Of a stretch of DNA of 64,000 nucleotides, positions 36,573-49,532 are shown one piece after another; within the stretch, counting starts at the first letter, position 1, and every line of letters starts with the position of its first letter. The notes below the pieces were generated by a model, which was not told the origin of the DNA, made no database searches, and saw only the letters and a list, made by a program, of their open reading frames with translations. Origin of the DNA: Brugia malayi (Eukaryota; Nematoda; Chromadorea; Rhabditida; Onchocercidae); assembly GCF_000002995.4 (NCBI RefSeq), contig NW_025062479.1, forward strand, positions 336,501-400,500, read 5' to 3'. The position numbers and the translations under genes are program-made.

Positions 36573-39500
36573 AAGATGGGAATTATTGACTGATTCGACG
36601 AATAATTTTAACGCATGAAAATCTGTGTTTGTTTTATTTTTGAGCTTTTTCCCAGATCTACATGTCTTTCGTAGTTTTCGGGTTCAATTGTCATTTTGTT
36701 TTGGTCTCTTCACTTTTTCATTTGTCTTTGCCTTGATGATTTTTTTTTCTACTTCTTTGTTATTGTGTTCCTGAAGTGATTCAAAAAAAGCTATTTATTT
36801 CGGCTAACAAATGTTTCTCGGCAGTAGACATCTATGTAACTGCTTCCTTCTTTTGTAGAGATGTATACTGACCTGATCTACTCGCAAATCAATCACTTTT
36901 GAAGTCTTTATTGAACTTTTTAAGTCATACTGGTTCACTGGATTTACATATTTGTTTAGTTTGTTACAAACTGCAGTGCTCAATATTCACATAATCGTTC
37001 TTAGTCATTTTCGGCTAACATTTCTTTGTTTCCTCCTTGTGATCTATTTGAAACTTTTCTAACGCTATTTCTAATTTTTATGGCTGAGTGTATGTTAACT
37101 AACAATTCAAACATCTGTTTCTAAACCATATGATTCATTTTGTAGTGCACCCAGTTTGTCACTATTATATTGCTGCTAATTGTCTTTCATTCCTCAAATT
37201 GCTACGATTGCGATGATTATGTTAATATTTAATTTTTTTTAGAAAAGTCAAATTGCAATGAAATATAAAACAAAATGAACGGCATTTTATACGCTTTTTA
37301 ATTAATAAATCTTAGCTGTATTTGCTTGACAAAATCAAATCCTTTCGAAAGTTAAAGCTTGTATGAATTACTACAGAAATTCAAAATGTTTTCTTCAGAA
37401 AATAAATTTTTTAAAGACTAAATTACAGGACTGTTTCGTAAAGCTGAAATAATTAGTGATGGGTGATTGAAATTCATTTAGAGATCTCGAAACTTTAGAA
37501 ACCCAATATCCCTTAACTACTTATCCTGAACAGCTATTTTCATAACATGGGTAAATAATTCAAAGAACTGGGGAAGAAATTTTCACGTGAAGAAAAAATC
37601 AAGATTGATCTTGAATGAACATCGAAGGGAAATGCTTGCCACTTTTTCGGGTAATAAACCATTCGTTAAACTTCACCCTCTACTAGGTTCATATTGCTCA
37701 GGTCTTGTTGTTTTGCGGGGATTTGATCAGTTTCTTCAACCATTTTTTAGGAGTATGCTTTGTTTCGAATGTCATCTGAGAATTTCAGATTATTAATATG
37801 CCATTGCCGCAGCTAGCAAATTCTGAAACGTACATTCGGTTTACCATCAGTAGTCTCATTCAATTTTTAACAAAATTAAAGATGTATGTCTGTACTACAA
37901 CTAACTATTCAAAAATTTATTCTCTAAAGAAAACGTTTTGAATTTCTATAGTAATTCACACAAGCATTAACTTTCGAAAAGATTTGATTTAAATCTGTTT
38001 AAACTTTAAGCGATAAGTTTAAACTAATAGACGGAACGATGAATGCTTGTATTTTGAACTTAAACTTCAGCAATAGAGCGAAAAACGATATGTTTTTTTT
38101 TTTTTTTTTTTTAAGATAAAAGTTTAACTTCAAAACCATTTAGATTAAAATTAAACTTTAAATTAAAAGCATTCATTATTTAGCTAATAATTTTCTAGTA
38201 TATCTGAAAACATTACCCTTGAAACAAGAATAATGCAACGATGCATTTCGCGATATCCAGCAAATTCCTTTCACATAAAGCAAAATGTGCAGTAAAAAAA
38301 AAAAAATTAAGAAACAGCCAATAAAATGGTTCATCGTTTTTTTAAGAAAAAAGTATTAGAACTGTTTTTTTTTTAAACTAATACTGCTACAAAAATTGCC
38401 GATGTTAGCAAAAAATTGCTTTTAATAAGACTTTCTGCTTACAAGTCTTTACTGATTATGCGAAAGAAAAACTTCAAAATTCCAGGCTGATCTTTGGATT
38501 TCTAAATATTGGATTTTGCAGGGAAATTTTTTGATAAACTTTCATTATACCCTGAAAATTTTAAATAATTGTCATTCGTTGCTTCCTTTTTTTTTTTTTT
38601 TTTTTTTTCGCTCATTCACACAGAGCGGATCCATTAAAAGAATTGACGAGTAAAGAAAACTTAAGGCTTTGCTGTAGTTAATACATATTTTTTAATTAAT
38701 GTCAAAATAGGATGTGATGAAAAGCTGTAGGCTTGTGTATGTGTCTGTCTGAACATACCTACTAGCTTTTATCTTCCATTATTCATATAACCACCGTATT
38801 CCGCGAACTTGAAAACTTAAGTCGCAGCGAAAAGTTTGTCACATTGTCCAACACTAATATATTTTGCAGTACCCATGATCGTAAAATCTCGGGAAGTTCA
38901 GATCTAACTGCACCACGGGTCTATGAATAATATAGAATGCTTTTATTTATAAACTGTATTCATCATGTTGGTGGGTAAAGTTTGACTACTTAATTTACCC
39001 ATACATCGTCTAATTGAATTACTTAAACGAAAATTTCAATCAGTCTTTATGTTTGGCATGCAATCAAACTGTCAACATCAGAAATGCAAGAATTACATTG
39101 AGTAACGATTTGTTCTTACTTGATCTTGCGCAATGATTATTCTTCCATCATTGTTTACTCTTGATCTTAACCAAAATCAAATAGATAATTATAATTTAAT
39201 GGAATCAAAGAGAAATTTGCTCAAGTATTAGTGCTAACATTCTGTTTAGGACTCATGATACAATTTTAGGAGTTACTGCAAAAATAAATTACTGCTGTTT
39301 TGATAACTGAAAGTAACTTTGTTGATAAAATTCTGGATGAAATATTAGATTAAACAGTGAGAAGTTTCTTAATTCTTGTGCTGGGCAAAAAAGCTTGCAA
39401 AATATAATAGTATATTAGCTTTAAATATGATCGGGATATGACTTTTCACACAAATGAAATGCCGTAAATTTTGAATTAGTGATAAGTGATATTAATAGCA

Positions 39501-40911
39501 GTTTTATACTCTGCAGAACTATGAGATAACATTTCTGTAAATATTTCCCTGTCAAATAATCTTCCTCTACATCTATTTTCTTTTTTCATTTTTTGTTTAC
39601 TAATCTCTATTTCGATTCATAAAAATCTAAAATCTGTGTTTTAGTACTCTCAAAAAATGTTTAATGATATACAAATTAATCTATTTAAAAAGAAAACTCC
39701 AGTTCTCAATCTTCAGTCTGCAGAAAAAATGATGCGTATAACTCACCAGAAATGAACAAAAAAAAAAAAATTGATTTTCACGCCAGAAATAAAAAAAAAT
39801 TGAAAAAATGATTTTTTTTTTTTGATATGTGATTTATTGATATCTATCATGTAATTCTCGATCAGCGCACAGCACTTAATTTGAACGTTAAAAAGCAAGA
39901 AAAGTAAAATATTCCGAAAAAGAAGGAAACTGTTTCAGGACGAAAGATCAATCAGATGACAGGTTGGGACAAAGGAATACAGTCTAAAGTTTTGTATGTG
40001 TCACTAAATAGAGGCAATAAATTGTGAAAAGTGAAAGAAATGAAAGAGATAACTGTTAAGTAAGTTTTAGGATAAGAATAGCAGCTTTACTTTTTTGCAA
40101 TCGTTTTGAGTTAGTGGTACTTCCACATTTTGAAAAAACTGTTGCGAGCACAAGTGTGCTTGTTTTCAGACATCATAAAGCATCACATTTGACAGTACTT
40201 TGACGCTGTTTATCATTTTAGGGAGGAGAATTTTCAAGTAATTTCAGTCATCGAATTCTATCCGTTAACAAAATGATCGATTTGTATGTAATGCACATTT
40301 GAAGCTGGCAAATTTCTTAGTTATTAGATGGATTCCTGCAAACAAAAGGATTGTTTGGGACTAAAAGAAGAAGAATTTTTTGGATTGCAATCAAAAACAC
40401 TTTCAAAAAATAATTACTTCACTGATACAACTTTGACCTCTCTTCACTATGTTGCAAAATTCAGTAATACAATTGCTTCTTCTGAAAGTGCAAATGATGA
40501 ATATCAGATTATTCGAATTAAGACGCACTATATGGTTTTCTAATTCTATTTTCAGAGTAGCAGCAAGATCACATTAGTCAGCTGAGCTTCAGTTCAAATG
40601 ATCATTAGTAGACCAGTCATTTCACAACATCTCACCGATCTAATTTCTTCCCAAAGTGCCAACAAATACAATTCATTTTTCATTGATATGAAGTAAAGGA
40701 GCTGTTTCACTGCTCTGTAGTCTCATTCATACTTTAATTCCCATTGAAATCAGATTAAAAATATTAAAAAGGATGATTTTACAAATTGGTTCTCCTAAAA
40801 TTTTTGCATTCGATTAAGAAAGAAGCAATTATCTCGATCATCTGTGCGTTTAGTATGGCTTCTTTTGTTGTCACCAAGAGATAGCAGCATTCAGAGTACG
40901 ATAGCATCATT

Positions 40912-40956
<45 letters not shown>

Positions 40957-41942
40957 GTATTCTGAGTTTCCCTCATTAGTAGACGTGATTTGATATCGGT
41001 TCCACTTTAGCTAATTTGCATAACTCATAAATTGTTAATGAGAGTTAAGATATGCTTTGAATTACTGCACTATTGGAATTGGTGCTACATCTATTTCGTT
41101 TTTCACTTAATTATTCCCCTAACTACAAAGTGAGATTTTGTAGAAATAAAATTACTTCTGCCACTTCTGAAGGATTAATTTGAGAAATATCTACAGAATG
41201 AGAATCATCTTCTTGTAATGTTGAATGCTTAAAAATTAGATTATCTATAAAAAAAAAAGCATTTTTCTTTACGACACTTTGCTTATATCGCAAAAAAAAA
41301 AAAAGATTTTCACACTTATACCAACCATTTTTGACTTATATAAGATGGGTAGAAAAAGTGTTGCAAAAGGAATGTTAAGAACAAAAATTTGAATTCCTGA
41401 TGTTCTGAAAGCTTTAAACTCTTTGCTGAAATATACATTATCTCAGGAAATGGTCGGTCAGACCAGAACTACAATTATACAGCTGCCTTTGTAATTGTAA
41501 AGTGAGTAGTAAGTGAAGTCGGATTCAAATCATTTTCGCAAAATTGATAAATCCGGACTGTTCCCATAATCTACATTATCATAACGACAGCAATTTTTTA
41601 AGTATTACTGAGAATACCACTGATTCTAATATTTAAGCAATTGGCAAATGATTATATTTAATTAATAATCCTTCCAACTTTTCATTAAAAACGTGACGGA
41701 TTGTTTTGTTACTTCCGGAACGATAAAACTAAATAGGGGACGGGGAGGAGCTCTAAATGTATGACAGCGACAGCGAGCATTAAGCATTAGTCTGAGCAAG
41801 TTGAGAGGAAGAAGCAAAACTTCAAAAGGATTGCATGTTAAAACTTTAGCTGCTCTTCGATCACTTTCGCAGTAACGGAAAAAAAAATAGGAACAGCGAT
41901 ATATTTAACTCGACCGTAATATCAAATCTTTATCATTCCAAT
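36573..41942. other. Intergenic region upstream of the GPCR
   Basis: About 5.4 kb with no recognisable coding exon on either strand. It is very AT-rich, with T-runs near 38094 and 38588 and an alternating TA tract at 40912-40960. Short open frames at 37587 and 40328 show no domain features. Confidence 0.5.
40912..40960. repeat. (TA)n tract with perfect palindromic core
   Basis: Alternating T and A is interrupted symmetrically by a TGTATATATACA core, making a long self-complementary sequence able to form a hairpin or cruciform. Confidence 0.9.
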
Positions 41943-44900
41943 ATGAAAGAGCTGGAAGCAACTCGTCATCCTACATTGTTGATTATCACTTATTCAGCAT
42001 TTTATTCTGCCGTCTTTTTGTTAGGCCTTTTGGGCAATACATTCGCTGTACTATCTGTTATCTTGCATCCACAACTGCGTTCATCCACAGATTATTTAAT
42101 ATCATCACTGGCCACTGCTGATCTGTTAATTATATTATTTTGTCTTCCTACAACTTTGCTTAATAATCTTTTAACAGGTTATTATTATCCGTTACACATT
42201 TTCTTTTTATTTACTTGTATTCAGCTTCTCATTCTTCCTCATTTGAACCATTTCATCTTCTCTTCACTTATTCTAACCTTTTTTTTTTTTTGAAAATCCA
42301 AAAATTCATATCATTTAAATCTAAAACTTACATAATAAAATAAGTGAAAATGCAAAACATACGATAAAGCATCTTTCCAGTAATTGACCAAAAACACAAT
42401 AGCTGAATGATTAGCTGGAAAGCTTTAAAAAATTCAACTTTAGGAAGAGATGTTTCACATAATCAATAAACTATAGTCGTCATTGTTTGAATGGAGCTTG
42501 AAAGCTAATACTACGAAAGCTCAAAACAGCTCTCAGATCTTTAACGCCCCTGAAGCATTAATCGATTGCTGAGTTTCAGCGATCACCCGAAGATGCGTAA
42601 TGTAAATAAGAAATTGTCGATCAATTTGCTCATTTTTATCAAATGTTACATAATGATGAAGGCAAGATTTTCTACAAAAATTCTTTCTTTTTATGAAAAT
42701 GCAAGCAATTGCTTCATTGAAAACAATTACTCAAATTTCCAAAAATTTGAGCTTTAAAATAAAAAAAAAGCGAAAAGTCTACTACATACACATATAAAAT
42801 TCAAGAATTTCGTAAATTATTATAGTCTGGGAATCTTCTTTTAACTTCAAATTCACTTCAAATTCAAATTCACTTTTCTTTTAACTTCAAATTCACTTAG
42901 TGTTTTTAGTATCACAATCTTTTTTCAATTGGAATGTGAATGCATGAAGTTTAATGATGCATAAGAATTAACATTTTGTACAAAGTTCATTTGTGAGGTG
43001 TATTTCTGGTTTTAGTTTTGTGAAGACAAAACATTTTAGTTTTCAATTGTTATCCACAATTAATCGATAAAGCTATAATTGTTTATTGTTTGTTATTATT
43101 AAGCATAAATGTTGCTCAAATAAAAAAGTTGCAATTGGTAAAGAAATGCCATGCCATGCCATGCCATTTTCATGCAGTAAATAATGTAACTATTGTATTG
43201 ATCAGTTATACTGATCACAAGAATAGATAACGATAGCTTTGATCAAAGCTCACTGTAGATTAAGGCTTTAACATAAACAATTTATTTCCGATAAATAATC
43301 TTCAAATCTAAGAACTTTCCTTATGAAATGCAAAGCATTTGTTTTAATAGTTAAATGCATTTTGTGCAATATCTATCGGATGATAACGAATTTCTCCAAA
43401 AAATTGCGCAAATGACCACCGTTGTGAAAATCCCAAATGATCTCTGCCTATCCATTTCAATTTGCTATGATTCACTGCTTTTTCATTTTTCTCTTGTAAC
43501 TTCCCATTGCATACACAAAGATTCGCATGACGACTAATTCACTGACTAACTTAAAGTACCCAGCCTTATCTAAAAAGAATGATAAAAACTAAAATCATGA
43601 AAAAGTTCTTAGGAGAAAAAAGAAAAAAAAAAAAACACACACACACACACTTAAGAGCTTCATCAGACTTACAACTATTTCACAAACTCTGTTATGCTTT
43701 CGAAAAAGTGGCCAATTAAACATGAAGTGTACTGCACCACTGATATTCTAATCCTAAGATTTTCTCGCATGTTAATTATATTTCCATTATTCACCACGAT
43801 ATTAACATTATTAGTTATTACAGAAAGCGCTATGTAAGGTGTACCGTGTTCAGCAACCTAAGAAAACCATCTTTCTGGGTACCATGCTTCCTATTTTTCT
43901 CATTATCGGACAGAAGCAGTAAGCTGGTTTATAAGATTTTTGCCGATCATCGTATTTCCTCAATTTGACCGTAGTTTTTAACTCATATTCTTCTAGTTCA
44001 GTGTTTACTATATGTTACCATGATATTGTGATAAGCTGATTAGCTCAATTTATAGATTTTTCAAAACATCTAAATGTTAATTTTAGACTCCTCAGGAATC
44101 GGTTATATTTGGAAGTTGTTTATACATATTTTGACATCTCATTGCACATTGATTCTCTACATTAAATTTTATGATCCATTCCTTGAATATTATTGACTTT
44201 TCCATTACAATTATAAATTTAAACCTAAATTCTTCTTTTTTTTTTCACTTTTTTCTAAAATTAGTTTTAAAATTCCTAAACTTACATGTTTTACTTTTGA
44301 AAAAAATATCTTTCTTCTTTTTTTTTCTGCATTGAAAACTTTTCCTCATTTTTTTTTTTCATCACCATATTATTGAAACGCAAATGGAACATTATTTTAA
44401 TTAGAGTAAAAATCTGTCCACTAGTGAAATGAATCTAATAAGAGTATGAGCCTCAAAAGCAACAAGATTTAATTTAATTTCTTATCTACCATTTTCTCGA
44501 TTTTCAGTTTCTTAAAAAAAAAAAATTGCTGCTATCCAAAAAGTCAAAAGTTTTTTTTTTTCTTTTTTTTTTTAGATTTAATATTATCAAAAATTGCCTT
44601 AGTGTATTAAAGAATTTTGGGTATTTTTTTGAAAATTTTTTTTAAAAATTGGAAGTTTTGACAAAACATCAGATTCCAAATATACTTCAATATTATTATA
44701 AAATAATAATTGTAACTGATAACAGTTAACCCACAGTTATTTACTGAGAAAACGGGCGATGTTGCTGGATCACAACAAATTATAAATTCAATTTATATTT
44801 TCGATGGAAGTTCACAAAAGCTTCTGTGTATTGCCAGTGCTATTACTATTACAAAATGTGGCAAAAAATATAAAATAGATAAATCAATTGGTCAAAATGA

Positions 44901-47671
44901 AATAGATAAATCGATTGATCTAGCAGTAGTTTTTAAAATATTTTCAAAAGATTGAAAAGTGTACTTAAGCAATGCAAACTTTAAAGAATTATTACAAAAG
45001 ATGACAGAGCAAAGTTTCTATTGTTATTTTTGGAGAGATCATTCAACTGAAGTTCACAGATCAAACGAATTACTTCTGGAACTGCTAACATTTATAATCG
45101 ATGAGTAAAGCTGCTTAAATGATAAGGAAATTTCTTTTTTGTGATATATTATGCAATATTTTCAAAATTTTTGAGTATATTTAATAAATTTATTTGCTTT
45201 AGACATTATTCTACATGACTTATCACAATTTTTTAAATTACTGTGATAGTTCTAATTTCTGTTCTATAATAGAAATTTAGTAATCAATTAATTGATTTAT
45301 TTTATTAATTCATCACAACTTTGAACTGAATATTAATTTTTGAATATTTTGAATGTTAATTCATCACAACTTTGATATGTATTGCAATTTACCAATCTTG
45401 TAATTCGTTTCCATGAAATATCAGATTACACTTTGTGAAAGTCAATATCAAAATAAAAAAACTTGAAATGTCATTCGTAACGCTTAAAAATAAGTTTGTC
45501 TTTTCTGTGACAAACTATCGGTCCTCTAAAATTATTCTAAAATATAATTCGAAACCATATGACTATAATAAAACGACTTCACCACAAAAAATTAATTTTA
45601 CATCGTGTGTATAAATATTAATTAATCCCAATTAATATTGTTTTTTTTTTAAATTACTTTTCTTTTCAAAAAAATTGTGTGCTTTGGTTTGAAATTAAAA
45701 ATTTAAAATTTTCTATTCTTAGATAACTCCAAATCTCCAAAAGATTGGAAAAATGTAAATTATCGATTCCATTTTTCGGTTTTTATGACACATATATTTA
45801 TTTATTTTCAATTAATTAACTGATCTTACGCTTTCCGAATCATGTTCAAAATTCATTTTGAAGGAAATTTCTCATCTGCAGACTTTCTGGACTGCACCTT
45901 GGAAATTAAAAGACTTTCAAGAAGATGTTACCGAAATGTTGAAAAGAAAAGAAATCAATTAAATTGCTAAATGAAAAATGGGAAACATTGTTTCTTAGGA
46001 TTTGAGAGATTTTTCAAGCGTACTTCAAACAGAATACTACAATGACGTGTCAACAGAATACTAAAATTAATCAATGTTTCTGTTTTAAGCATCATATTAA
46101 ACGCTTTAAAAATTGTACTGTTACCTCATAGAATTTTCTGCGAATTGCATTGTTCATAAGTAAAAAATTGCTTCTATTTATTTTAATATTTTCAGTAAGA
46201 TTAATTTTTATTAACAATTATGAAGTTAGCTCAACTTTTCAGAATGGCAACTTGGTGCGATAGGCTGCAAAATGTCAACTTGGATAAACTCGACGACTTC
46301 TTGTGCTTCAATCTTTACTCTGGTTGCCGTTACAGCAGATCGTTACTTAGCAATCTGTCACACGATGAAATATGCTGTATGGGATTCTCGATGGACACTT
46401 TATGTGATTGCAGGAATATGGATGCTCAGTGGAATTCTTGCAGCACCAACTTTAGCCATCTATGACGAGGTTTCTGGATATAAAGGAGTTTTTTTTTTTT
46501 TTTTTTAACATAATTTTAAAGTATTTAACAGGAAAAGACAACTATGTTAATCAATTTAAGAAAGTTAATCAATTCTTTTCATTCTCGATAATAAAAATAT
46601 TGACAAATAAAATGCAATCCTTAGAATAGTGCTTAGAAATAATATTTATTTTAGATATTATTTACATTAGATCCACCAAATGGTACCATGGTGGCACGCT
46701 TATGCATTGCAACACAAGATGAAACAATAAACTTTATTATTGTTAATTTACTACTTGCATTTACTATTCCATTCATCCTGATATCAGCGCTTTATACACG
46801 TATCTTCATCACTGTATCAAATCATCGTAGTTTGGCTGTGAACGCTAAGGTAATATTAGTTGATTAGAATTTTATTTGATTAGTTGATTAGAATTTTATT
46901 CATAGTCAAATTTTAGAAAATCTTAGTAAAATTGTAGTTTTTAGATTCGTGATGAACGCGTTAAGTTACGAGTGGCTCAAATGATGTTTACAGTTATTAT
47001 TGTTTTTGCACTATGCTGGCTACCATTACATGGTTTGCTCATTTAGTATATTTCCAAATAATAATTTATAATTTTGATAATAAGTTTAATATCTCACTTC
47101 CATAAAATTTCAATTCTAATACCGCTCTAACGAGTAAAGTAATACTTTCAATTCTATAGTTTTGGGAAGTCTTATGTGACCTTATTCAAGTGTGATCTTC
47201 TCATGTGAATTCAAAATTTATTAAAATGAATTCACAAATATCAAACATTTATGTATTGCAGGAATATACTCCTATTTTTTCCTTACAAAGGACTACAATA
47301 CATCAACATTTCAATTTGCATCCCAGGTACTACGTCCAATTTTCCAGTGGTTATCACTACTATCATCATCATTAAATCCCCTTATCTACATTGTATACAG
47401 TCAGAAGTATCGACGAGCATTTCGTCAATTTCTCGTTCTACCATGCCGCCGTGAACGATATGAACAAACACGGAGCAAAACGCAAAATATTCAACAGTTA
47501 TGGCTTAAATCACATTCACCTGAGGAGGCGTTATATTGTGGACAGTTTAACGGACGCACTAAATCTGCACGTGATATCATCACTCTACCATCAATTACCA
47601 TCCTTTCAACACTTGACATGCCATTCTCTCATTCACAACCAACTCGTAATTATACCACCACTTCTTTTTAA
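41943..47671 (+). CDS. Rhodopsin-class (family A) GPCR, neuropeptide-receptor type
   Basis: Five exons (41943-42177, 46243-46469, 46655-46849, 46945-47032, 47262-47671) join in phase to 384 residues with seven membrane segments. Landmarks: GNTFAVLSV in TM1; LATADL in TM2; Cys87 before TM3 and Cys171 in the second extracellular loop for the usual disulphide; DRY at 111-113; FALCWLP in TM6; NPLIY at 287-291; then a basic tail. One glycosylation sequon (NGT, 163-165) is in loop 2. The N-terminus is only about 12 residues. TM3 and TM7 (SQKYRRAF) look like peptide receptors of the TRH/ETH-receptor kind, but the ligand is unknown and that placement is weak. The first intron is 4,065 bases, far longer than others here. 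It could couple to a Gi/o protein such as the one encoded upstream, but nothing in the sequence shows that. Confidence 0.9.
42836..42898. repeat. Imperfect tandem duplication, period about 40 bp
   Basis: An 18-base string at 42841-42858 recurs exactly at 42881-42898, with similar flanks and a shorter partial copy in between. Confidence 0.85.
43146..43167. repeat. (ATGCC)4 pentanucleotide microsatellite
   Basis: Four perfect ATGCC units are followed by a partial one, inside the long GPCR intron. Confidence 0.95.
43635..43650. repeat. (AC)8 dinucleotide microsatellite
   Basis: Eight perfect AC units directly follow an A-run in the GPCR intron. Confidence 0.95.
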
Positions 47672-48605
47672 AATTAAAAAATAAGAAATTGGTGCTTCTT
47701 TATGTGTCAAATAATTATTCCTTCATTATGCATTCCATATATCACCAGCAACAGCAGCATTAATGTTCAGAAGCAAAAAAAAGTTCATATTATATGAAGT
47801 AAATAACATTCTTACTTACCTATGTATAACACTGCTACTTCACAACAAAATAAAATGAAAAATTAATGTATTGGAAATATTAGAGGAAAAATAAGTATTA
47901 TTTCGCAGGCAAAATTCACGTAGCTAAGCATGATGAAAAGGAAGCTAATCTCAACTGATCTTAATTCATCGTCAAAATGCTTTTGCTCTTTTTGAATTCT
48001 TATACGTTTCAAATTCCATTTCTTTTTAATCTGTTACTTTTTCTAAATGTTATTCAAATCAGCTGCAGATATTTATCATGTTATCAGTTAATGTAGAGGA
48101 AGACAGAAAATTCAAGTAATTATGAACATGAGATTCATGAAAATTATGATTATCAAAGTTCGTTATCCATCTTTACAAATCTGCACAATTCATCAAATCA
48201 TTTGAAATTTATTACAATAGAGTACATTTTTTGCTTCTCACTTCAGAATAAAAATTGCCTGTAACTGAAAATTTTAGTTTGTTTTTGACAGCATCCTTGA
48301 AGCTTTAAAGATCGAAATGACAAGTATGTGATGAATTGTTATGCGTAAAAATTGATAAAAAATTAAGCGTTTCTGAAAACAGTACCTGATAAAAAACAGA
48401 TTAGGGATTGAAATCTTAATTAATAGCAATGGTTCACAGTATCAAGTTGAGAGAATCGAGAAGTGCATATGCAAATTTTGCATAATTTGTTTTGTGAGAT
48501 ATATCAAGCCTTTTCATCCAACAATTCATTCTTTCTGTTCGGTTTCATCCAGAACGATTCACTCCTCGTCATTCGCTGCTCTTGTGCATCTCCCGATTAT
48601 TTAAA
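47672..48605. other. GPCR 3' UTR and short intergenic region
   Basis: No exon was recognised. The region separates the GPCR stop from the first candidate exon of the eIF4E-binding protein gene on the same strand. Confidence 0.5.
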
Positions 48606-49371
48606 ATGGATAAACATCCGGATCCCGAGAAATCGCAACAAAAAAATATGTCTCTCGTGGAATCTGGTTGGAGCTTTCCAATTTTACTTTTATGCTATTA
48701 TTTAAAAGTTTAATTAAGATTGCTATAATTCGAATGCTTTCGTATTTTTTATCATTTATGTATAAGAGAAGAGAAGTCTATGGCTACTACTCCTGCGATC
48801 ATCATCACACTAGGAGGGTTTCTTATCTTAGTGATCCATTTAGAAAAAAACAATTATTAATTAACACACAAACTTTTTATAATTCACTCAAATTAATTTG
48901 CAAGCTGAAAAGAAATTAGCTGTTTCAAATGACTTAATAATAAGTAAGAGTCATCTTATAATCGTGCATATAAAACGATTGTTTGATATTTCAATTTTGA
49001 AAGCTTTCATTTTTCGGACTGAAGAGATTACAACTTATTCAACGCAACAGACTTCAATGTCAAATGTTGCAGAAAAAAATCTGTTTAAAGAAAAAGATAT
49101 TCGCGGAACTTCAGTCGCACCAGTAACTCCTATTAGAATGAAGCCGTCAACAATGAACTGGTTAATGAACCGTGGTTTTGCGGCAGTGGCACCACGAGTG
49201 TTACGACCACTAACACTGAGACCACCGACACCACTACCACTGGAACAGCAATCACTAGGACCACAGCCGCAATCATTGGAATCGGGACCACTAGTAACGC
49301 GACCATTGGTATCGTCGCTACCACAGGAACCTCGACCACTCAAACTGCTACTTCCCAATGTTCCTCTGAAC
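48606..49371 (+). CDS. Tentative upstream exons of the eIF4E-binding-protein gene
   Basis: Two candidate exons fit in phase ahead of the next gene entry. The first, 48606-48666, encodes an ATG-started hydrophilic peptide beginning MDKHPDPEKSQQKN and ending at a G|GTTGGA donor. The second, 49115-49371, follows a CTTCAG acceptor and encodes a proline/leucine-rich segment ending in phase 0, as the exon at 49533 needs. With them the protein would have 244 residues. Doubts: the last donor (AAC|GTCTGT) is weak, other donors exist inside the exon, and the second block is a degenerate trinucleotide repeat that is open in three frames. The true gene may instead start at 49533. Confidence 0.35.
49140..49370. 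repeat. Degenerate ACC/ACT-type trinucleotide low-complexity block
   Basis: The block is clearly richer in G+C than its surroundings and has a three-base rhythm of ACC, ACT and CCA words. One plus frame reads Thr-rich, another Pro/Leu-rich, and the minus strand reads Gly/Ser-rich; all are open throughout. Confidence 0.8.
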
Positions 49372-49532
49372 GTCTGTTGATTTTTTTTGTTGAAATAACA
49401 AATGAACGAGTGGCATAGCGCTGTGTTTAGTGCGTGTTCAACTGTAAATGCTAATTGCTTATTGTTTGCAATAAACAATTCTATCATTTCTAGAACAACT
49501 ATATTAACAACTTATGCAGATTTCTTCTTTAG

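Larger units (their letters stand above)
42178..46242 (+). other. Four-kilobase first intron of the GPCR gene
   Basis: This is extremely AT-rich DNA with many T-runs and no nested coding exon seen on either strand. It holds several small repeats: a 40-bp-period duplication at about 42836-42898, (ATGCC)4 at 43146-43167, (AC)8 at 43635-43650, and a repeated motif near 45304 and 45356. Confidence 0.75.

Noticed and set aside
49035..49487. 150-codon Gly/Ser-rich minus-strand frame
   Set aside because: It is a by-product of the trinucleotide repeat. The phase-consistent plus-strand exons are preferred, though only tentatively.
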